Positions 17,328 to 27,866 are shown, numbered from the stretch's first letter. The stretch is DNA of 64,000 nt from Jiangella alkaliphila (GCF_900105925.1 NZ_LT629791.1:6604001-6668000); one strand, 5' to 3'. Numbers and translations are program-made. Notes: generated by a model not told the origin, from the sequence alone.

Positions 17328-18853
17328 TATCGGATCCCCTCCAACGCGGGTGCCTGCTCGAGCAACGTTCCCCCCCATTGCGAGGCGTATGCGCTCTCGA
17401 CCGCCGCGCCGACGAGGTACAGGCGGTCGTCGGCCATGACCGGCGCCATGACGTGCAGGCCGACCGGCAGGCCGTCCTCGTCGGCCAGTCCGGCCGGGAA
17501 CGACGCCGACGCGTTGCCGGCGAGGTTGCTCGGGATGGTGCACAGGTCGTTCATGTACATGGCCAGCGGATCGTCGACCTTCTCGCCGATGGGGAACGCC
17601 GTGGTCGGCGTCGTCGGCGACACCAGCACGTCGACCTGCGCGAACGCGGCCTCGAAGTCGCGCGCGATGAGCGTGCGGACCTTCTGCGCCTGGCCGTAGT
17701 AGGCGTCGTAGTAGCCCGACGACAGCGCGTACGTGCCGAGCATGATGCGCCGCTTCGCCTCGGCGCCGAAGCCGGTGCCGCGGGTGAGGCTCATGACCTC
17801 TTCGGCGCTGCGGGTGCCGTCGTCGCCGACGCGCAGGCCGAAGCGCATGGCGTCGAACCGGGCCAGGTTCGACGACACCTCGCTGGGCAGGATCAGGTAG
17901 TACGCGGCCAGGCCGTAGGTGAAGTGCGGGCAGGAGACCTCGACGACCTCGGCGCCCAGCTTCGACAGCAGCGCGACGGCGTCGTTGAACCTCGCCTCGA
18001 CGCCGGCCTGGTAGCCCTCACCGCCCAGCTCCTTGACGACGCCGACGCGCAGGCCGGTGAGGTCGCCCTCGGCACCGCGCCGGGCCGCCGCGACGACGTC
18101 GGGCACCGGCTGGGCGATGCTGGTGGAGTCCATCGGGTCGTGGCCGGCGATGACGGTGTGCAGCAGCGCGGCGTCGAGCACCGTCCGGGCGCACGGCCCG
18201 GCCTGGTCGAGGCTGGACGCGCAGGCGATGAGGCCGTAGCGGCTGACCCCGCCGTAGGTCGGCTTGACGCCGACGGTGCCGGTGACGGCAGCCGGCTGGC
18301 GGATCGAGCCGCCGGTGTCGGTGCCGATGGCCAAGGGCGCCTCGAACGCGGCCAGCGCGGCGGCGGACCCGCCGCCGGAGCCGCCCGGGATGCGGGTGAG
18401 GTCCCACGGGTTGCGCGTGGTGCCGAACGCCGAGTTCTCCGTCGACGAGCCCATCGCGAACTCGTCGAGGTTGGTCTTGCCCAGGATCACGATGCCGGCG
18501 TCGCGCAGCCGCTGCGTCACCGTCGCGTCGTACGGCGGGCGCCAGCCCTCGAGCAGCCGCGACCCCGCCGTGGTCGGCATGTCGGACGTCGTCATGACGT
18601 CCTTCAGCGCCAGCGGGACGCCGGCCAGCGGGCCTAGGGTCTCGCCCGCCGCGCGCTTCTGGTCGACGGCCTCGGCCGCGGCCAGCGCGCCGTCGGTGTT
18701 GACGTGCAGGAACGCATGCACGCCCGCCTCGGCGGTGCCGTCGACCTCGGCGATGCGGTCGAGGTGCGCCTGCGCGACCTCGACGGCGCTGACCTCGCCT
18801 TGGTGGATGGCGGTCGCGAGCTCGGCCGCCGTCTTGCGGGTGAGGCCGCTCAT
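17327..18853 (-). CDS. gatA: Aspartyl/glutamyl-tRNA amidotransferase subunit A
   Basis: A 508-residue amidase-signature subunit that releases ammonia from glutamine. The Ser-cisSer-Lys triad is present: Lys of LALKDVMTT (about residue 80), Ser of [14 protein letters not shown], and Ser of [16 protein letters not shown] 18853 overlaps the gatC stop by ATGA. The longer open frame into gatC is a shadow. Full length for the family. Confidence 0.98.
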   Translation of the reverse strand: MSGLTRKTAAELATAIHQGEVSAVEVAQAHLDRIAEVDGTAEAGVHAFLHVNTDGALAAAEAVDQKRAAGETLGPLAGVPLALKDVMTTSDMPTTAGSRLLEGWRPPYDATVTQRLRDAGIVILGKTNLDEFAMGSSTENSAFGTTRNPWDLTRIPGGSGGGSAAALAAFEAPLAIGTDTGGSIRQPAAVTGTVGVKPTYGGVSRYGLIACASSLDQAGPCARTVLDAALLHTVIAGHDPMDSTSIAQPVPDVVAAARRGAEGDLTGLRVGVVKELGGEGYQAGVEARFNDAVALLSKLGAEVVEVSCPHFTYGLAAYYLILPSEVSSNLARFDAMRFGLRVGDDGTRSAEEVMSLTRGTGFGAEAKRRIMLGTYALSSGYYDAYYGQAQKVRTLIARDFEAAFAQVDVLVSPTTPTTAFPIGEKVDDPLAMYMNDLCTIPSNLAGNASASFPAGLADEDGLPVGLHVMAPVMADDRLYLVGAAVESAYASQWGGTLLEQAPALEGIR

Positions 18854-19149
18854 GCCTCCTCCCCCAGGATCTGCGGCACCCGGAACCGGCCGTCCTCGGC
18901 GGCGGGCGCTTGGGCCAGGACGGCCTCGGCGGGCAGGCAGGCGCGCGGTTCGTCCTCGCGGAACACGTTCGTCAGCGGCAACGCGTGCGAGGTCGGCGGG
19001 ATGTCGTCGGCCGCGACCTCGGTGACCTGCGCGACCGCACCGAGGATCTGGTCGAGCTGGCCGGCCAGATGGTCCAGCTCGTCGGGGGCGAGGTCGAGGC
19101 GAGCGAGGTGCGCGAGGTGCGCGACCTCCTCGCGGCTGATCGAGGGCAT
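18850..19149 (-). CDS. gatC: Aspartyl/glutamyl-tRNA amidotransferase subunit C
   Basis: A 99-residue subunit that wraps around GatA and Gat[21 protein letters not shown] is the family N-terminus and [10 protein letters not shown] the C-terminus. ATG 19149 is chosen because GGAG is 6 bases upstream; ATG 19161 is in frame but has no ribosome site. First gene of the gatC-gatA-orf-gatB operon. The upstream region up to 19238 holds a possible -10 (TAGGAT, minus strand, 19179-19184). Confidence 0.96.
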   Translation of the reverse strand: MPSISREEVAHLAHLARLDLAPDELDHLAGQLDQILGAVAQVTEVAADDIPPTSHALPLTNVFREDEPRACLPAEAVLAQAPAAEDGRFRVPQILGEEA

Positions 19150-19238
19150 GGCGAACTCCATGGTCGGGGAACGGTCCGATCCTATGGCGACGGCCGCGCT
19201 GCTCGCTCGCCAGGTTCGATGTTGAGTATTGCAACCTC

Positions 19239-19373
19239 GGGCGTCCCCCTGCTGCCTATTCTCTTGGCCGCGCACCCGCGCCTCAAGCGGACTATGGAGG
19301 CGCTTCGCGCCGACGGGACCGCTTGACCCGCGGGCCCGCGGCCTAAGAACTGGCAGCTATCAGGGGGACGGGG
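19239..19373 (+). repeat. Terminal unit A-left of element A
   Basis: One copy of the 135-145-bp unit: outer end GGGCGTCCCCCTG, internal stem formed by CTCAAGCGG and CCGCTTGA, and inner end CTAAGAACTGGCAGC followed by AGGGGGACGGGG. The two ends of the unit are themselves imperfect inverted repeats (GTCCCCCTG...CTGCC..nTTCTTAG). It is closely similar in sequence to the unit at 31490-31625. Confidence 0.85.
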
Positions 19374-19432
19374 AAGAACCGGGCACAGCCCGCACCCGAT
19401 ATGCACCGTTCGCCGGACCCTGCAGCGTCGAC

Positions 19433-19514
19433 GTCCTGGGTGTGAGGCGCGTCCTGGGTCTCACGCGCGCCGAACACCCGTTTCGAGCCCGGAAACGCGC
19501 CTCACACCCAGGAC
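19433..19514. repeat. Core hairpin of element A
   Basis: GTCCTGGGTGTGAGGCGCGT (19433-19452) is perfectly complementary to 19495-19514. Further arms in the core pair 19543-19555 with 19634-19646 (GGGTCCTGGTCTG) and, nested inside, 19550-19559 with 19612-19621. The core is therefore a series of long hairpins with no homology to the core of element B. Confidence 0.85.
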
Positions 19515-19771
19515 GCGCGTCAGACCCAGGTTGGTGAGTGCCGGGTCCTGGTCTGCCGTCACGTCCTGGTTCCCAGTCACGCCGCGAGCCCCGAATCCGC
19601 CATTTCGCGTTACGGCAGACCACGACGTCACACCAGACCAGGACCCGCACCGTCGTCCTCGATGGCCAGGACCGTCTTCGATGGCAGAAACCGTCCTCGC
19701 GCCCCATCGAAGTCGGTCGCCGCTATCGAAGACGACAGCCGGCATCGACGCCCGACCCGTCGCCACACTCC

Positions 19772-19916
19772 CCCCGTCCCCCTGATAGCTGCCAGTTCTT
19801 AGACCGCGAGGGTGCGGGTCAAGTCCAAGCCCGGAAGCACAGCGAAGAAACACCACAGAGGCGCGGACTTGAGGCGCACCCTCGCGGCTAAGAAAATGGG
19901 CAGCAGGGGGACGCCC
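19772..19916 (-). repeat. Terminal unit A-right of element A (inverted)
   Basis: Reverse-orientation copy of the unit. Its internal stem is strong: CGCGAGGGTGCG near 19805 pairs with CGCACCCTCGCG near 19875, and GGTCAAGTCC with GGACTTGAGG. Since it begins 23 bases beyond the kdpE stop, it may also end kdp transcription. It is nearly identical to 31875-32020. Confidence 0.85.
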
Positions 19917-19938
19917 AACTCGGCAACCCCCAGCGAAC

Positions 19939-20622
19939 TCACGGCTCGAACCGATAACCCATGCTCGGCTCGGTGATCAGGTGCACCGGATGCGCCGGAT
20001 CCGGCTCCAGATTGCGCCGCAGCTGAGCCGCGTAGACCCGCAGATACCCCGTCTCCTTCGAATACGCCGGCCCCCAGACCTCCTGCAGCAGCTGCTGCCG
20101 TGACACCAGCCGCCCAGCATTGCGGACCAGCACCTCCAGCAGGTGCCACTCGGTCGGGGTCAACCGCACGTCAGAACCGGACCGCGACACCTTCTTCCGG
20201 GCGAGGTCGATCTCCAACTCGCCCGCACGAACGACGGCGGCCCCCTCGGCGACGGGCAGGGAGCGGCGCCAGGCGGCGCGCAGGCGGGCAAGCAGTTCCT
20301 CCATGTCGAACGGCTTGGTGACGTAGTCGTCGGCGCCGGCATCCAGCGCGCGCACCTTGTCCGCCGAGTCCTGCCGCGCGGACAGCACGATGATCGGCAC
20401 GCTGGTCCAGCCGCGCAGCCCGGCGATCACCTCGATGCCGCTGAGGTCGGGCAGGCCGAGGTCGAGCACGACGACGTCGGGGTGGCGGTGGGCGGCGGCC
20501 TCCAGCGCGCCCCGTCCGTCGGCGGCGGTGACGACCTCCCAGCCGCGCGCCTTCAGGTTGATCGCCAGCGCCCGGGTCAGCGCCGGGACGTCGTCGACGA
20601 CGAGGACGCGCGGCCCGGTCAC
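19939..20622 (-). CDS. kdpE: Response regulator KdpE
   Basis: A 227-residue OmpR-type regulator of the potassium-starvation response. The receiver domain has the acidic pair VDD near residue 10, phospho-acceptor Asp in VVVLDLGLPD (about 54) and Lys of DYVTKPFD (about 104). The C-terminal winged helix contains LTPTEWHLLEVLVRNAGRLV and ends SMGYRFEP, typical of KdpE. The GTG start overlaps the kdpD stop. Phosphorylated by KdpD, it should activate the kdp promoter; see the direct repeat at 27849-27866. Confidence 0.97.
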   Translation of the reverse strand: MTGPRVLVVDDVPALTRALAINLKARGWEVVTAADGRGALEAAAHRHPDVVVLDLGLPDLSGIEVIAGLRGWTSVPIIVLSARQDSADKVRALDAGADDYVTKPFDMEELLARLRAAWRRSLPVAEGAAVVRAGELEIDLARKKVSRSGSDVRLTPTEWHLLEVLVRNAGRLVSRQQLLQEVWGPAYSKETGYLRVYAAQLRRNLEPDPAHPVHLITEPSMGYRFEP

Positions 20623-23135
20623 GCCTCACCTGCCGAAAGCGGGAGGCGCAGCACCATCGTCAGCCCGCCGCCGGGCGTGTCGTCGGCGGTGAGCGTGCCG
20701 CCGAGCGCCTCGACGAAGCCGCGCGCCACCGCCAGCCCGAGCCCGACCGAGCCGCCCGCGCCCGTACCCGAGCCCGAGCCACCGTCGCCGAGACGCTGGA
20801 ACGGCCGGAACATCGAGCCCTTGTCGGCCTCGTTCACGCCGGGGCCGCGGTCGGTCACACGGATCTCCACCTCGGACCGCACGACCGCCGCCGACACCGT
20901 CACCGGCTCGCCGGCCGGCGAGTACCGCACCGCGTTCTCCACGATGTTCGCCAGCGCCCGCTCCAACAGCCCGGCGTCGGTCGTCAGCAGCGGCAGCGAC
21001 TCGGGCACGTCCAGCTGCACAGACTCGGCCGGCACCGACGAGACCGCCCTCGGCACCACCTCGTCCAGCGCCGCGGGGCGGGTCACGGGGCGGACGGTGT
21101 CGGTCTCCAGCCGGGACAGGTCGAGCAGGTTGTCGATCAGCCGCTCCAGCGAGTCGGTCGCCTGGCCGACGGTGGCCAGCAGCTCCGCCTGGTCCCCCGG
21201 GTCGAACACCACCTCGTCCTGGCTCAGGCTGGTGACGCCGGCCTTGATCGCGGCCAGCGGGGTGCGCAGGTCGTGCGAGACGGCGGCCAGCAGGGCGGTG
21301 CGTATCGCGTCGCCCTCCTCGAGGCGGCGGGCGTCCTGCGCCTGCTCGCGCAGCCGCTCCCGCTCGAGCACGACGGTGGCCTGTGCGGCGAACGCCTCCA
21401 GCACCCGCCGGTCGCCGGCCTCGAGCACCGGCCCGCGCAGCGCGAGCGCCAGCGTGTCCGAGATCATCACCTCCGACGAGCCCTCCTCCGGCGACGAGCA
21501 CGGCCGGCCGCCGGCGCACTCGACCGTCGTCCACAGCTCGTGCGGGTCGTGCCGTTCCAGCAACGTCACCGACTCCATCCCGAAGCGTTCCCGCAGCCGT
21601 TCCAGGATCGCCAGGACGGTGTTCTCGCCCCGCAGCACCGAACCGGCCAGCGCGCTCAGCGTCTCGGCCTCGGCACCGGCCCGCGCGGCCTGGATCGTCC
21701 GTCGCGCCGCGAGGTCGACGACCGACGCCACCCCGACGGCGACCAGCACGAATACCAGCAGCGCGAACGCGTTCTGCGGGTCGGCGATGGTCCACTCGTA
21801 GTACGGCGGGGTGAGGAACCAGTTGAGCAGCAGGCTGCCGAAGACGGCGACCGTCACCGCCGGCCACAGCCCGCCGATCAGCGCGACGCCGACGGTCAGC
21901 GACAGGAACATCATGATGTCGATCGGCAGCTCGTGGATCTCGCGCAGCGCCACCAGCGCCCCGGTCAGCGCGATCGGCCCGAGCAGCGCCACCACCCAGG
22001 CCAGCATCCGCCGGTTCCGGCTGAGCACCTCCGCCCGCTGCGGCAGCGTGCCCTGCCCGGCCCGCTCGTGGGTGACGACGTGCACGTCGATCGGCCCGGA
22101 CTCGCGGACGACCCGGGCGCCGACGCCCTCGCGCAGCGACAGCTGCCAGCGCGGCCGCCGGCTCACGCCGACGACGACGAGCGCCGCGTTGACGCCGCGG
22201 GCGAAGTCGAGGATCGCCTCGGCGACGTCCTCGCCGACGACCTGGTGGAACGTCCCGCCGAGCGTCTCGGTCAGCGCGCGCTGCTTCTCCAGCGCGCCCG
22301 GCGGGGCGCCGGTGAGGCCGTCGCTGCGGGAGACGTGGACGGCGATCAGCTCACCGCCGGCGCCCCGGTTGACGATGCGGGCGGCCCGGCGCAGCAGCGT
22401 CTCGCCCTCAGGTCCGCCGGTCAGCGCGACGACGGCCCGCTCGCGGGTGTGCCACGGCGCCTCGATGCCCTCGTCGACGCGGTACTTCTCCAGTGCGTCG
22501 TCGACCCGGTCGGCCAGCCAGAGCAGCGCCAGCTCGCGCAGCGCCGTCAGGTTCCCGACCCGGAAGTAGTTCGCCAGCGCCGCGTCGACCTTCTCCGCCG
22601 CGTAGACGTTGCCGTGCGCGAGCCGCCGGCGCAGCGCCTCCGGCGACATGTCGACCAGCTCGATCTGGTCGGCCCGGCGGACCACCTCGTCCGGGATGGT
22701 CTCGCGCTGCGTCACGCCGGTGATCGACGCGACGACGTCGTTGAGCGACTCCAGGTGCTGGATGTTGATGGTCGTGATGACGTCGATGCCGGCGGCCAGC
22801 AGGTCGTCGACGTCCTGCCACCGCTTGGCGTTCTTCGAGCCGGGCACGTTGGTGTGCGCCAGCTCGTCGATCAGCGCGACCTGCGGGCGGCGGTGCAGGA
22901 TCGCGTCGAGGTCCATCTCCTCGAACTCGGTGCCGCGGTAGGTGACGGTGCGGCGCGGGATCACCTCGATGTCCTCGAGCAGCTCGGCGGTGTGCGGCCG
23001 GGCGTGCGTCTCGACCAGCCCGGCGACGACGTCGGTGCCGCGAGACGCCCGCCGGTGTCCCTCCGAGAGCATGTCGAACGTCTTCCCGACGCCGGGCGCG
23101 GCACCGAGGTAGACCCGCAGTCGTCCACGTGTCAT
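20619..23135 (-). CDS. kdpD: Potassium sensor histidine kinase KdpD
   Basis: An 838-residue sensor. The N-terminal KdpD domain has the Walker-like GAAPGVGKTFDMLSEG near residue 11 and a Usp domain near 250-360. Four close membrane helices follow (about 395-490, DUF4118), then a GAF-like segment, and the kinase core with H-box AVSHDLRTPLAAIKAG, N-box NIVENAVRYSPAG and G-box DRGPGVNEADKG. ATG 23135 overlaps the kdpC stop (ATGA). KdpD responds to low potassium or turgor and phosphorylates KdpE. Confidence 0.98.
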   Translation of the reverse strand: MTRGRLRVYLGAAPGVGKTFDMLSEGHRRASRGTDVVAGLVETHARPHTAELLEDIEVIPRRTVTYRGTEFEEMDLDAILHRRPQVALIDELAHTNVPGSKNAKRWQDVDDLLAAGIDVITTINIQHLESLNDVVASITGVTQRETIPDEVVRRADQIELVDMSPEALRRRLAHGNVYAAEKVDAALANYFRVGNLTALRELALLWLADRVDDALEKYRVDEGIEAPWHTRERAVVALTGGPEGETLLRRAARIVNRGAGGELIAVHVSRSDGLTGAPPGALEKQRALTETLGGTFHQVVGEDVAEAILDFARGVNAALVVVGVSRRPRWQLSLREGVGARVVRESGPIDVHVVTHERAGQGTLPQRAEVLSRNRRMLAWVVALLGPIALTGALVALREIHELPIDIMMFLSLTVGVALIGGLWPAVTVAVFGSLLLNWFLTPPYYEWTIADPQNAFALLVFVLVAVGVASVVDLAARRTIQAARAGAEAETLSALAGSVLRGENTVLAILERLRERFGMESVTLLERHDPHELWTTVECAGGRPCSSPEEGSSEVMISDTLALALRGPVLEAGDRRVLEAFAAQATVVLERERLREQAQDARRLEEGDAIRTALLAAVSHDLRTPLAAIKAGVTSLSQDEVVFDPGDQAELLATVGQATDSLERLIDNLLDLSRLETDTVRPVTRPAALDEVVPRAVSSVPAESVQLDVPESLPLLTTDAGLLERALANIVENAVRYSPAGEPVTVSAAVVRSEVEIRVTDRGPGVNEADKGSMFRPFQRLGDGGSGSGTGAGGSVGLGLAVARGFVEALGGTLTADDTPGGGLTMVLRLPLSAGEA

Positions 23136-23722
23136 GAGCCGCCGAGATCCTCCAGGGCGAGGTTCAGCTCGAGCACGTTGACCCGCTCGCCGCCCAGGAA
23201 GCCGAGGGTCCGGCCCTGGGTGTGGTCGTCGACGAGGCCCGCGACGGTGTCGACGTCCAGGCCGCGCGCGTCGGCCACCCGGTCGACCTGGATGTCCGCG
23301 TACTCCGGGGAGATGTGCGGGTCCAGACCGCTGCCCGACGCGGTGAGCGCGTCGGCCGGCACGTCGGCCGGGTCGATGCCCTCCTCCTCGGCCACCGCCG
23401 CCCGCCGCTCCTCGACGGCGGCCAGCAGGTCGGCGCTCTCCGGGCCCAGGTTCGAGCCGCTGGAGGAGAGCGTGTCGTATCCGTCACCGGCCGCCGACGG
23501 GCGGGAGTGGAACCACTCCTCGCCGTCGAAGGTCTGCCCGATCAGCGACGAGCCGACGGTCTCACCGTCGCGCTCGATGACCGAGCCGTCGGCCTGGTCG
23601 CCGAAGGCCAGCTGCGAGACGCCGGTGACGGCCAGCGGGTAGGCGATACCGAGGATGACGGTGAACAGGAGCAGGACACGCAGCCCGGCCCAGCTCTGCC
23701 GCATCAGTCCAACGAGATTCAC
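23132..23722 (-). CDS. kdpC: Potassium-transporting ATPase subunit C
   Basis: A 196-residue single-span subunit that stabilises KdpFABC. Membrane helix in residues 10-35 (AGLRVLLLFTVILGIAYPLAVTG has the family look), then the exported domain with GSSLIGQTF, WFHSRPSAAG and the conserved end RVNVLELNLAL. The GTG start at 23722 is used. It starts 16 bases after kdpB. Confidence 0.97.
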   Translation of the reverse strand: MNLVGLMRQSWAGLRVLLLFTVILGIAYPLAVTGVSQLAFGDQADGSVIERDGETVGSSLIGQTFDGEEWFHSRPSAAGDGYDTLSSSGSNLGPESADLLAAVEERRAAVAEEEGIDPADVPADALTASGSGLDPHISPEYADIQVDRVADARGLDVDTVAGLVDDHTQGRTLGFLGGERVNVLELNLALEDLGGS

Positions 23723-23738
23723 AGCAATTCACACTCCA

Positions 23739-25856
23739 CTAGAGGCCGGGGAAGGCCGACACCACGAGGTCGACGAGTTTGATGCCGATGAACGGCACGA
23801 CGATGCCGCCCAGCCCGTAGACCAGGGCGTTGCGTTGCAGCATCGCCGCTGCCGACAACGGCCGGTACCGGACGCCGCGCAGCGCCAGCGGGATCAGCGC
23901 CACGATGATCAGGGCGTTGAAGATGACCGCGGACAGGATCGCCGAGCGCGGCGAGGACAGCGCCATGATGTTCAGCGTGTCCAGCTGCGGGTACACCGCA
24001 GCGAACATCGCCGGGATGATGGCGAAGTACTTCGCGACGTCGTTGGCGATCGAGAACGTGGTCAGCGCGCCCCGGGTGATCAGCAACTGCTTGCCGATCT
24101 CGACGATCTCGATGAGCTTCGTCGGGTCCGAGTCGAGGTCGACCATGTTGCCGGCCTCTTTGGCCGCCGAGGTGCCGGTGTTCATCGCCACGCCGACGTC
24201 GGCCTGGGCCAGCGCGGGCGCGTCGTTGGTGCCGTCACCGGTCATCGCGACCAGCCGGCCACCGGCCTGCTCGCGCTTGATCAGCGCCATCTTGTCCTCG
24301 GGCTTGGCCTCGGCGAGGAAGTCGTCGACGCCGGCCTGCTCCGCGATCGCCTTGGCCGTGACCGGGTTGTCGCCGGTGACCATGACGGTGCGGATGCCCA
24401 TCGCGCGCAGCTCGTCGAACCGCTCGCGCATGCCCTGCTTGACGACGTCGGCCAGGTGGATGACGCCGAGGATGCGCGCCTCTGCGTCGCGCAGCTCGGC
24501 CACCACCAGCGGGGTGCCGCCGGCCGCCGCGACCCCGTCGACCAGAGCGTCGACGGCGATGTCCGGGCGGCCGCCGTGGTCGCGGACCCAGGCCAGGACG
24601 GCGCCCGCGGCGCCCTTGCGGACCTGGTGGCCGTCGGCGAGGTCGACGCCGGACATCCGGGTCTGCGCGGTGAACTCGACGAACGTCGCGCCCGGCAGCT
24701 CGCCGGTGTGCCGCTCGCGCAGCCCGTACCGCTGCTTCGCCAGGACGACGACGGAGCGGCCCTCGGGCGTCTGGTCGGCGAGGCTGGCCAGCTGCGCGGC
24801 GTCGGCGAGAGCGTTCTCGTCGACGCCGTCGACCGGCATCAGCTCGACCGCCTGCCGGTTGCCGAACGTGATGGTGCCGGTCTTGTCCAGCAGCAGCACG
24901 TTGACGTCGCCGGCGGCCTCGACCGCGCGTCCCGACATCGCCAGCACGTTGCGCTGCACCAGCCGGTCCATCCCGGCGATGCCGATGGCCGACAGCAGCG
25001 CGCCGATCGTCGTGGGGATGAGGCAGACCAGCAGGGCCACCAGCACCACCATCGACTGCAGCTCGCCGGAGTAGTCGGCGAACGGCTGCAGCGTCACCAC
25101 GGCGAGCAGGAACACGATCGTCAGGCTCGCCAGCAGGATGTTCAGCGCGATCTCGTTCGGCGTCTTCTGCCGCGACGCGCCCTCGACCATCGCGATCATC
25201 CGGTCGACGAAGCTCTCGCCCGGCTTCGCGGTGATCTTGACGACGATGCGGTCGGACAGCACCTTGGTGCCGCCGGTGACGGCGCTGCGGTCACCGCCGG
25301 ACTCGCGGATGACCGGCGCCGACTCGCCCGTGATGGCGGACTCGTCGACACTGGCCACGCCCTCGACGACGTCACCGTCGCCGGGGATGACCTCGCCGGC
25401 CTCGACGACCACGAGGTCGCCCAGCTTGAGGTCGGAGCTGCTGATGACCTCCTCCCGCGCGTCGAGCCCGCCGGCCAGCTTGCGAGCCGGCGTCTCCTGC
25501 TTGGTCGCGCGCAGCGTGGCGGCCTGCGCCCGGCCGCGCCCCTCGGCGACGGCCTCGGCCAGGTTGGCGAAGATCACGGTGATCCACAGCCAGATGGCGA
25601 TCCACCACGAGAACGAGCTCGGGTCGGTGATGGCCAGCACGGTCGTGAAGACCGCGCCGATCTCGACCACGAACATCACCGGGGACTTGACCATCCGCCG
25701 CGGGTCGAGCTTGCGGACGGCGTCCGGCAGCGACGACACCAGCAGCTTCGGGTCGAACAGGCCGGCGCCGATCCGGCTGCCGGACTGATCCGGCTGGGTG
25801 GGAACGGCTTCCTCGAGGGCCACTGATTGCTCCAGGTCGGGACTGAGGTTGCTCAT
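23739..25856 (-). CDS. kdpB: Potassium-transporting P-type ATPase subunit B
   Basis: A 705-residue P1A ATPase that energises KdpA. Shows the phosphatase motif TGES ([11 protein letters not shown]), the phosphorylation motif DKTGT ([15 protein letters not shown]), [14 protein letters not shown], and the hinge [24 protein letters not shown]. Seven membrane helices are present. ATG 25856 overlaps the kdpA stop. Confidence 0.98.
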   Translation of the reverse strand: MSNLSPDLEQSVALEEAVPTQPDQSGSRIGAGLFDPKLLVSSLPDAVRKLDPRRMVKSPVMFVVEIGAVFTTVLAITDPSSFSWWIAIWLWITVIFANLAEAVAEGRGRAQAATLRATKQETPARKLAGGLDAREEVISSSDLKLGDLVVVEAGEVIPGDGDVVEGVASVDESAITGESAPVIRESGGDRSAVTGGTKVLSDRIVVKITAKPGESFVDRMIAMVEGASRQKTPNEIALNILLASLTIVFLLAVVTLQPFADYSGELQSMVVLVALLVCLIPTTIGALLSAIGIAGMDRLVQRNVLAMSGRAVEAAGDVNVLLLDKTGTITFGNRQAVELMPVDGVDENALADAAQLASLADQTPEGRSVVVLAKQRYGLRERHTGELPGATFVEFTAQTRMSGVDLADGHQVRKGAAGAVLAWVRDHGGRPDIAVDALVDGVAAAGGTPLVVAELRDAEARILGVIHLADVVKQGMRERFDELRAMGIRTVMVTGDNPVTAKAIAEQAGVDDFLAEAKPEDKMALIKREQAGGRLVAMTGDGTNDAPALAQADVGVAMNTGTSAAKEAGNMVDLDSDPTKLIEIVEIGKQLLITRGALTTFSIANDVAKYFAIIPAMFAAVYPQLDTLNIMALSSPRSAILSAVIFNALIIVALIPLALRGVRYRPLSAAAMLQRNALVYGLGGIVVPFIGIKLVDLVVSAFPGL

Positions 25857-27514
25857 GCCAGCGCCACCGCGATGGGCCCGAGCGCCAGCGCCGGGAAGAA
25901 CGTCAGGCCGGCGACGATGACCACCGTGGCCGAGTGCAGCCCGACGAACAGCGGGCGGTGCGTCGGCAGCGTCCCGGCGGTCACCGGGGTGGGCGTCTGC
26001 CGGGCCAGTGCGCCGGCCAGCGCGAGCACCAGCACGATCGTCATGAACCGGCCGACCAGCATGGCCAGGCCCAGCGCCGTGTTGTAGTAATCCGTGTTGG
26101 CCGTCAGGCCGGCGAACGCGCTGCCGTTGTTGTTGGCGCCGGACGCGAACGCGTACAGGATCTCGGACAGCCCCTGTGGACCGTCATTGAGCAGCGACGC
26201 TCTGGTGGTGTCGAACGATGCCGCGATGGCCGCGCCGATGAGCAGCGCGAACGGCATCGCCAGGATGTACAGGGCGACCATCGAGATCTCGTAGCGGCCG
26301 ATCTTCTTGCCCAGGTACTCCGGCGTCCGCCCGACCATCAGACCGGCCAGGAAGACGGCGAGGATGGCCAGCACGACCATGCCGTAGAGACCACTGCCCA
26401 CACCACCGGGCGAGACCTCGCCCAGCATCATGTTGAGCATGACCACGCCGCCGCCGGCTCCGGTGTAGCTGCCGTGCATGGAGTTGACGGCGCCGGTGGA
26501 GGTGCCGGTGGTCGAGTTCGCGAACAAGGCCGACGCCCAGACGTCGAACCGGACCTCCTTGCCCTCGAACGACGACCCGACCGCCTGTGTAACGGTGCCG
26601 GCGTGGTTGACCTCGGCCGCGGTGACCGCGACCAGCGCGGCACCCCACAGCACGGCCATCGCCGCGAGCACCGCATAGCCCTGGCGCTTGTCCTTCACCA
26701 GGACGCCGTACGCGCGGGGCAGCGCGACCGGGATCATCAGCAGCAGGAGGATCTCCAGCAGGTTGGTGAACGCGTTCGGGTTCTCGAACGGGTGCGCGGA
26801 GTTGACGTTGAAGAAGCCGCCGCCGTTGGTGCCCAGCAGCTTGATGGCCTCCTGCGAGGCCACCGGCCCGCCGAGCATCGACTGCACCGCGCCGGTCAGC
26901 GTCGTGAACTCGCGCGTGTCGTGGAAGTTCTGGATGACACCGCCGGCCACCAGCACCAGCGCGAACAGGAACGCGATCGGCAGCAGGATGCGGATGACGC
27001 CGCGGGTGAGGTCGACCCAGAAGTTGCCGAGCCGGTCGGTGCGGTGCCGCGTCAACCCGCGGATCAGGGCGATCGCGACCGCGAGACCGACGCCCGCGGA
27101 CAGGAAGTTCTGGACGGCGAGGCCGGCCATCTGCGCGGTGTAGCCGAGCGTGGCCTCACCGGCGTAGGACTGCCAGTTCGTGTTCGCGACGAACGACGTC
27201 GCGGTGTTGAAGGCCAGGTCCGGCGCCATGCCGTCGAAGCCGAGCGACATCGGCAGCACGTCCTGCAGCCGCAGGATCGCGTAGAGCAGCAGCACGGAGA
27301 CCGCGGAGAAGCCCAGCACCGAGAGCAGGTACGTGCTCCAGCGCTGGTCCGCTTCGGGGTCGACCCGGACGATCCGATAGAAGGCGCGTTCCACGGCGAG
27401 GTGCTTGGTCGACGTGAACACGCGCGCCATGTAGTCGCCCAGTGGCCGGAAGACCACGGCGAGCAGGACGAGGAGAAGAGCGATCTGCAGCAGACCCGCT
27501 GCGGTGGCACTCAT
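25853..27514 (-). CDS. kdpA: Potassium-transporting ATPase subunit A
   Basis: A 553-residue channel-like subunit with ten membrane helices and the SKT-family filter loops, for example [32 protein letters not shown] and [13 protein letters not shown]. Takes up potassium at very low concentrations. ATG 27514 overlaps the kdpF stop codon. Confidence 0.98.
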   Translation of the reverse strand: MSATAAGLLQIALLLVLLAVVFRPLGDYMARVFTSTKHLAVERAFYRIVRVDPEADQRWSTYLLSVLGFSAVSVLLLYAILRLQDVLPMSLGFDGMAPDLAFNTATSFVANTNWQSYAGEATLGYTAQMAGLAVQNFLSAGVGLAVAIALIRGLTRHRTDRLGNFWVDLTRGVIRILLPIAFLFALVLVAGGVIQNFHDTREFTTLTGAVQSMLGGPVASQEAIKLLGTNGGGFFNVNSAHPFENPNAFTNLLEILLLLMIPVALPRAYGVLVKDKRQGYAVLAAMAVLWGAALVAVTAAEVNHAGTVTQAVGSSFEGKEVRFDVWASALFANSTTGTSTGAVNSMHGSYTGAGGGVVMLNMMLGEVSPGGVGSGLYGMVVLAILAVFLAGLMVGRTPEYLGKKIGRYEISMVALYILAMPFALLIGAAIAASFDTTRASLLNDGPQGLSEILYAFASGANNNGSAFAGLTANTDYYNTALGLAMLVGRFMTIVLVLALAGALARQTPTPVTAGTLPTHRPLFVGLHSATVVIVAGLTFFPALALGPIAVALA

Positions 27515-27603
27515 CAGAAGCGCTCCGGGAAGAGCAGCGCCGCCAGCAGGTAGCCGACGAGCAGCACGGCCACGATCAGGCCGACGACGTTCTCGGCGGT
27601 CAC
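27514..27603 (-). CDS. kdpF: Potassium-transporting ATPase subunit F (29 aa)
   Basis: A single hydrophobic helix with the KdpF pattern: VTAENVVGLIVAVLLVGYLL then AALLFPERF. GTG start at 27603 with GGAGG upstream; its stop overlaps the kdpA start (TGATG). KdpF is a small lipid-like stabiliser of the complex. Confidence 0.95.
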   Translation of the reverse strand: MTAENVVGLIVAVLLVGYLLAALLFPERF

Positions 27604-27764
27604 GGACGGACCTCCCGAGCGGTCGGCGCCTCGGCGGCGGCGTCGGACGGTGTGGCGTCGGCGTCGATGCCGTGCCGCCGCCCCAGCCGGTCTACGCCTG
27701 CACCGAGGAGGGCCATCACGACGAAGAAGAGCACCGTGAGGCCGATGAAGGCGACGTCTTGCAT
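27600..27764 (-). CDS. Small membrane protein leading the kdp operon
   Basis: A 54-residue protein starting at ATG 27764 behind AGGGG. One membrane helix (MQDVAFIGLTVLFFVVMALL) is followed by GAGVDRLGRRHG and a disordered acidic/Ala-rich tail. The stop overlaps the kdpF start (GTGA), so it is the first cistron of kdp. Small proteins of this form often precede kdpF in actinobacteria; function unknown. Confidence 0.82.
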   Translation of the reverse strand: MQDVAFIGLTVLFFVVMALLGAGVDRLGRRHGIDADATPSDAAAEAPTAREVRP

Positions 27765-27848
27765 GGACACCCCTGAGGGAAGCTCAGGCCCCGCCGATCG
27801 GGGCCAGCGTAGGTACACAACCACCTGAAGGCGCTGGTCGCGCGGTGG

Positions 27849-27866
27849 TTAGCGGCCTCTTAGCGG
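27849..27866 (-). promoter_or_regulatory. Direct repeat, candidate KdpE-binding site
   Basis: TTAGCGG occurs twice, at 27849-27855 and 27860-27866, an 11-base period typical of OmpR-family response-regulator sites. It lies about 85-100 bases upstream of the kdp leader gene start. KdpE is the obvious candidate; a role for the divergent membrane-protein gene at 27951 is also possible. Confidence 0.5.

Larger units (their letters stand above)
19239..19916. repeat. Composite palindromic element A (noncoding)
   Basis: This 678-bp stretch between kdpE and gatC holds no credible gene. It is bounded by 34-base inverted repeats (19239-19272 and 19883-19916) that start GGGCGTCCCCCTGCTGCC and match at about 30 of 34 positions. 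A second inverted pair lies inside (19343-19373 and 19772-19802; CTAAGAACTGGCAGCTATC then AGGGGGACGGGG) and is a perfect 31-base match. Each outer/inner pair encloses a hairpin, forming two facing units of 135 and 145 bp around a roughly 400-bp core. The same architecture recurs at 31490-32020. Confidence 0.9.

Noticed and set aside
19360..19856. Open frames of 115-131 codons inside element A
   Set aside because: They read through the hairpin arms, exist on both strands because of the symmetry, show no family motif and have no ribosome site.
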